Shown here: one piece after another, positions 61,101 through 64,000 of the stretch
Layout of the letters: every line of letters starts with the position of its first letter
Position numbering within the stretch: the first letter of the stretch is position 1
Assembly (NCBI GenBank): GCA_021014325.1
Contig: JAJGQC010000652.1
Span: 186,001-250,000 of the forward strand
DNA length: 64,000 bases
Direction: 5' to 3'
Source: Plazaster borealis
Taxonomy: Eukaryota > Echinodermata > Asteroidea > Forcipulatida > Labidiasteridae
Program-made: the position numbers and the translations under genes
Notes under the pieces: generated by a model
The model's database searches: none
Told to the model about the DNA's origin: nothing
What the model saw: only the letters and a program-made list of their open reading frames with translations

Positions 61101-63302
61101 TGGGCCATTTTCAATGGGGTAGGGGTGACGTTTTGGACGCTCGCGCCGCTGATAATTACGCCGCAGACGCAAACCAAAGACGAAGTTGGAGCCCTATATT
61201 AGGGCTCTCCAGTGCTGTATAGTTTGTGCAAATCCATTAATTTGTTGAGGATGATATGAGCCTTTTTACATTGAGTTTGCTCCCAAAACAGCTAAATTTG
61301 AGAGGGGTCGATGGGGGTGACGTTTTGGACGCTCGCGCCGCTGATGATTACGCCACAGACGCAAACCAAAAACCAAATTGGAGCCCTATATCAGGGCTTT
61401 TCAGTGGTGTAAAGTACGTGGAAATCCAATAATTTGTTGAGGATGATATGAGCCTTTATACATTGAGTTTGCTCTCAAAACAGCTAAATTTAAAAGGGGT
61501 CGAAGGGGGTAGGGGTGACGTTTTGGACGCTCGCGCCGCTGATGATTACGCCACAGACGCAAACCTCAGGCGAAATTGGAGCCCGATATCAGGGCTTTCC
61601 AGTGGTGTAAAGTACGTGGAAATCCATTAATTTTTTGGGGATGATAATGAGCCTTTTTACCTTGTGTTTGTTTTCAGAATTTGCTAAACTTGCGAGCCCT
61701 TGAAAAACTCGGGGTATGCTTGCTTTCACGTCTTTTTGAGCATGAAGGACTTGTTGCAGGGTCCCCAGAAGCTGCTCATCGGATGCGGGGATATTCAAGG
61801 CAGATAGAAATGTAAATTTCGTCACTCTAGCCTACCTAGTTCAGGAGTTATGGTCAAAATAGGAGCGGAGTTGTTTCCAGAAGAAAAAAGGTAAACAATA
61901 GTTGCAATTTTGAAATTTTTTAAATTGGGCCATTTTCAATGGGGTAGGGGTGACGTTTTGGACGCTCGCGCCGCTGATAATTACGCCGCAGACGCAAACC
62001 AAAGACGAAGTTGGAGCCCTATATTAGGGCTCTCCAGTGCTGTATAGTTTGTGCAAATCCATTAATTTGTTGAGGATGATATGAGCCTTTTTACATTGAG
62101 TTTGCTCCCAAAACAGCTAAATTTGAGAGGGGTCGAGGGGGTGACGTTTTGGACGCTCGCGCCGCTGATGATTACGCCACAGACGCAAACCAAAAACCAA
62201 ATTGGAGCCCTATATCAGGGCTTTTCAGTGGTGTAAAGTACGTGGAAATCCAATAATTTGTTGAGGATGATATGAGCCTTTATACATTGAGTTTGCTCTC
62301 AAAACAGCTAAATTTAAAAGGGGTCGAAGGGGTAGGGGTGACGTTTTGGACGCTCGCGCCGCTGATGATTACGCCACAGACGCAAACCTCAGGCGAAATT
62401 GGAGCCCGATATCAGGGCTTTCCAGTGGTGTAAAGTACGTGGAAATCCATTAATTTTTTGGGGATGATAATGAGCCTTTTTACCTTGTGTTTGTTTTCAG
62501 AATTTGCTAAACTTGCGAGCCCTTGAAAAAACTCGGGGTATGCTTGCTTTCACGTCTTTTTGAGCATGAAGGACTTGTTGCAGGGTCCCCAGAAGCTGCT
62601 CATCGGATGCGGGGATATTCAAGGCAGATAGAAATGTAAATTTCGTCACTCTAGCCTACCTAGTTCAGGAGTTATGGTCAAAATAGGAGCGGAGTTGTTT
62701 CCAGAAGAAAAAAGGTAAACAATAGTTGCAATTTTGAAATTTTTTAAATTGGGCCATTTTCAATGGGGTAGGGGTGACGTTTTGGACGCTCGCGCCGCTG
62801 ATAATTACGCCGCAGACGCAAACCAAAGACGAAGTTGGAGCCCTATATTAGGGCTCTCCAGTGCTGTATAGTTTGTGCAAATCCATTAATTTGTTGAGGA
62901 TGATATGAGCCTTTTTACATTGAGTTTGCTCCCAAAACAGCTAAATTTGAGAGGGGTCGATTGGGGTGACGTTTTGGACGCTCGCGCCGCTGATGATTAC
63001 GCCACAGACGCAAACCAAAAACCAAATTGGAGCCCTATATCAGGGCTTTTCAGTGGTGTAAAGTACGTGGAAATCCAATAATTTGTTGAGGATGATATGA
63101 GCCTTTATACATTGAGTTTGCTCTCAAAACAGCTAAATTTAAAAGGGGTCGAAGGGGGTAGGGGTGACGTTTTGGACGCTCGCGCCGCTGATGATTACGC
63201 CACAGACGCAAACCTCAGGCGAAATTGGAGCCCGATATCAGGGCTTTCCAGTGGTGTAAAGTACGTGGAAATCCATTAATTTTTGGGGGATGATAATGAG
63301 CC

Positions 63303-63351
63303 ATATTACCAAGTGTTTGATAACAGAAGTTGCTAACCTGGCGAGCCCTAG
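63303..63351 (+). repeat. Locally divergent patch in block C of unit 61
   Basis: Against the consensus CCTTTTTACCTTGTGTTTG the copy reads CCATATTACCAAGTGTTTG, and the TTGTTTTCAG site is changed to TGATAACAG. Changes cluster in about 50 bp, with normal consensus on both sides. Confidence 0.8.
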
Positions 63352-63659
63352 AAAAAACTCGGGGTATGCTTGCTTTCACGTCTTTTTGAGCATGAAGGAC
63401 TTGTTGCAGGGTCCCCAGAAGCTGCTCATCGGATGCGGGGATATTCAAGGCAGATAGAAATGTAAATTTCGTCACTCTAGCCTACCTAGTTCAGGAGTTA
63501 TGGTCAAAATAGGAGCGGAGTTGTTTCCAGAAGAAAAAAGGTAATCAATAGTTGCAATTTTGAAATTTATAAATTGGGCCATTTTCAATGGGGTAGGGGT
63601 GACGTTTTGGACGCTCGCGCCGCTGATAATTACGCCGCAGACGCAAACCAAAGACGAAG

Positions 63660-64000
63660 TTGGAGCCCTATATTAGGGCTCTCCAGTGCTGTATAGTTTG
63701 TGCAAATCCATTAATTTGTTGAGGATGATATGAGCCTTTTTACATTGAGTTTGCTCCCAAAACAGCTAAATTTGAGAGGGGTCGATGGGGGTGACGTTTT
63801 GGACGCTCGCGCCGCTGATGATTACGCCACAGACGCAAACCAAAAACCAAATTGGAGCCCTATATCAGGGCTTTTCAGTGGTGTAAAGTACGTGGAAATC
63901 CAATAATTTGTTGAGGATGATATGAGCCTTTATACATTGAGTTTGCTCTCAAAACAGCTAAATTTAAAAGGGGTCGAAGGGGGTAGGGGTGACGTTTTGG
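63660..64000 (+). repeat. Partial satellite unit 62 at the window edge
   Basis: Block A (63660-63851) and most of block B up to the start of its box. The array is cut by the end of the window, so its true length is unknown. Confidence 0.95.

Larger units (their letters stand above)
13202..64000 (+). repeat. Satellite array, about 827-bp A-B-C higher-order repeat, 61 full units plus partial ends
   Basis: From 13638 to 63659 the sequence is 61 head-to-tail units averaging about 826 bp, all in one orientation. They are preceded by a divergent block C (13202-13637) and followed by a unit cut by the window end. Each unit is A (about 192 bp), B (about 198 bp) and C (about 437 bp). The three blocks share a start (TTGGAGCCC hairpin), a middle (GATGATATGAGCC-like, then TTGAGTTTGCT-like) and an end (a 51-bp CpG-rich box). 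C carries about 240 bp more than A or B. Units are nearly identical; most differences are single-base run-length changes. Representative unit: 24827-25653. An ATG in block B can index the units (13900, 14729, 15555, 16380 ... 61448, 62272, 63097, 63922). Units 9 and 13 are deleted forms. The array continues past the window. Confidence 0.97.

Noticed and set aside
13900..63279. Dozens of small protein-coding genes
   Set aside because: The frames are repeated because the DNA is repeated. There is no recognised domain, no sign of selection, and the frame is freely broken by G-run changes.
14041..63475. Minus-strand frames of 60-86 codons across block C
   Set aside because: They appear and vanish with A- and T-run lengths and the longer ones start at GTG rather than ATG. 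They have no recognised domain.
13638..64000. CRISPR array
   Set aside because: The repeats are long (192-437 bp blocks), near-identical throughout, with no unique spacers of constant size and no cas genes. The genome content is animal-like.
13202..64000. Telomeric or rDNA/5S/histone cluster
   Set aside because: TTAGGG appears only once per unit as part of the A hairpin, and nothing in the unit resembles rRNA, 5S promoter elements or histone coding sequence.

Overview
This window looks like non-coding, repeat-dominated DNA from a metazoan nuclear genome. I see no operons, no ribosome-binding-site-led genes, and no complete protein-coding gene that I would defend. The content is LINE, SINE and MITE remnants, a few-kilobase segmental tandem duplication, and a very long satellite array. 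The tRNA-derived SINE tail and the dispersed repeats ending in GGGCCCAATTTCAT-type sequence remind me of echinoderm genomes, especially starfish. That placement is from memory, not from a search, and is tentative.

Layout. Positions 1-3572 are AT-rich intergenic DNA. They hold a MITE with 28-bp terminal inverted repeats (474-717), a tRNA-derived SINE tail (718-842), a second inverted-repeat element (1707-1934) and a 5'-truncated, frameshifted LINE reverse-transcriptase pseudogene on the + strand (about 2171-3237). Positions 3573-13201 are a head-to-tail tandem duplication of a unit of about 4.16-4.19 kb. Two copies are complete (3573-7729 and 7730-11922) and a third is cut off after about 1.28 kb. 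Each full copy carries a MITE, a TAA microsatellite, a widely dispersed-looking repeat, a CpG-rich stretch with NRF-1-like sites, and several unrecognised open frames. Each also ends in about 90 bp that is clearly related to the neighbouring satellite.

Positions 13202-64000 are a satellite array that runs off the right edge. Its unit is about 827 bp and is a higher-order repeat of three related blocks: A (about 192 bp), B (about 198 bp) and C (about 437 bp). All share an imperfect hairpin at the start and a CpG-rich 51-bp box near the end. I count 61 units between 13638 and 63659, preceded by one divergent partial unit (C0) and followed by a partial one. All are in the same orientation. Two units are internal deletions (one lacks B, one lacks A), both explained by exchange between the shared boxes. 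Short open frames recur in every unit because the DNA is homogenised; they are not good evidence of genes.

The most interesting points are the A-B-C satellite itself, the satellite-related fragment in each 4.2-kb unit right next to the array, and the sharp junction where the third 4.2-kb copy stops and the satellite begins. Together they suggest this is the edge of an array that grew from, or invaded, the flanking duplication.
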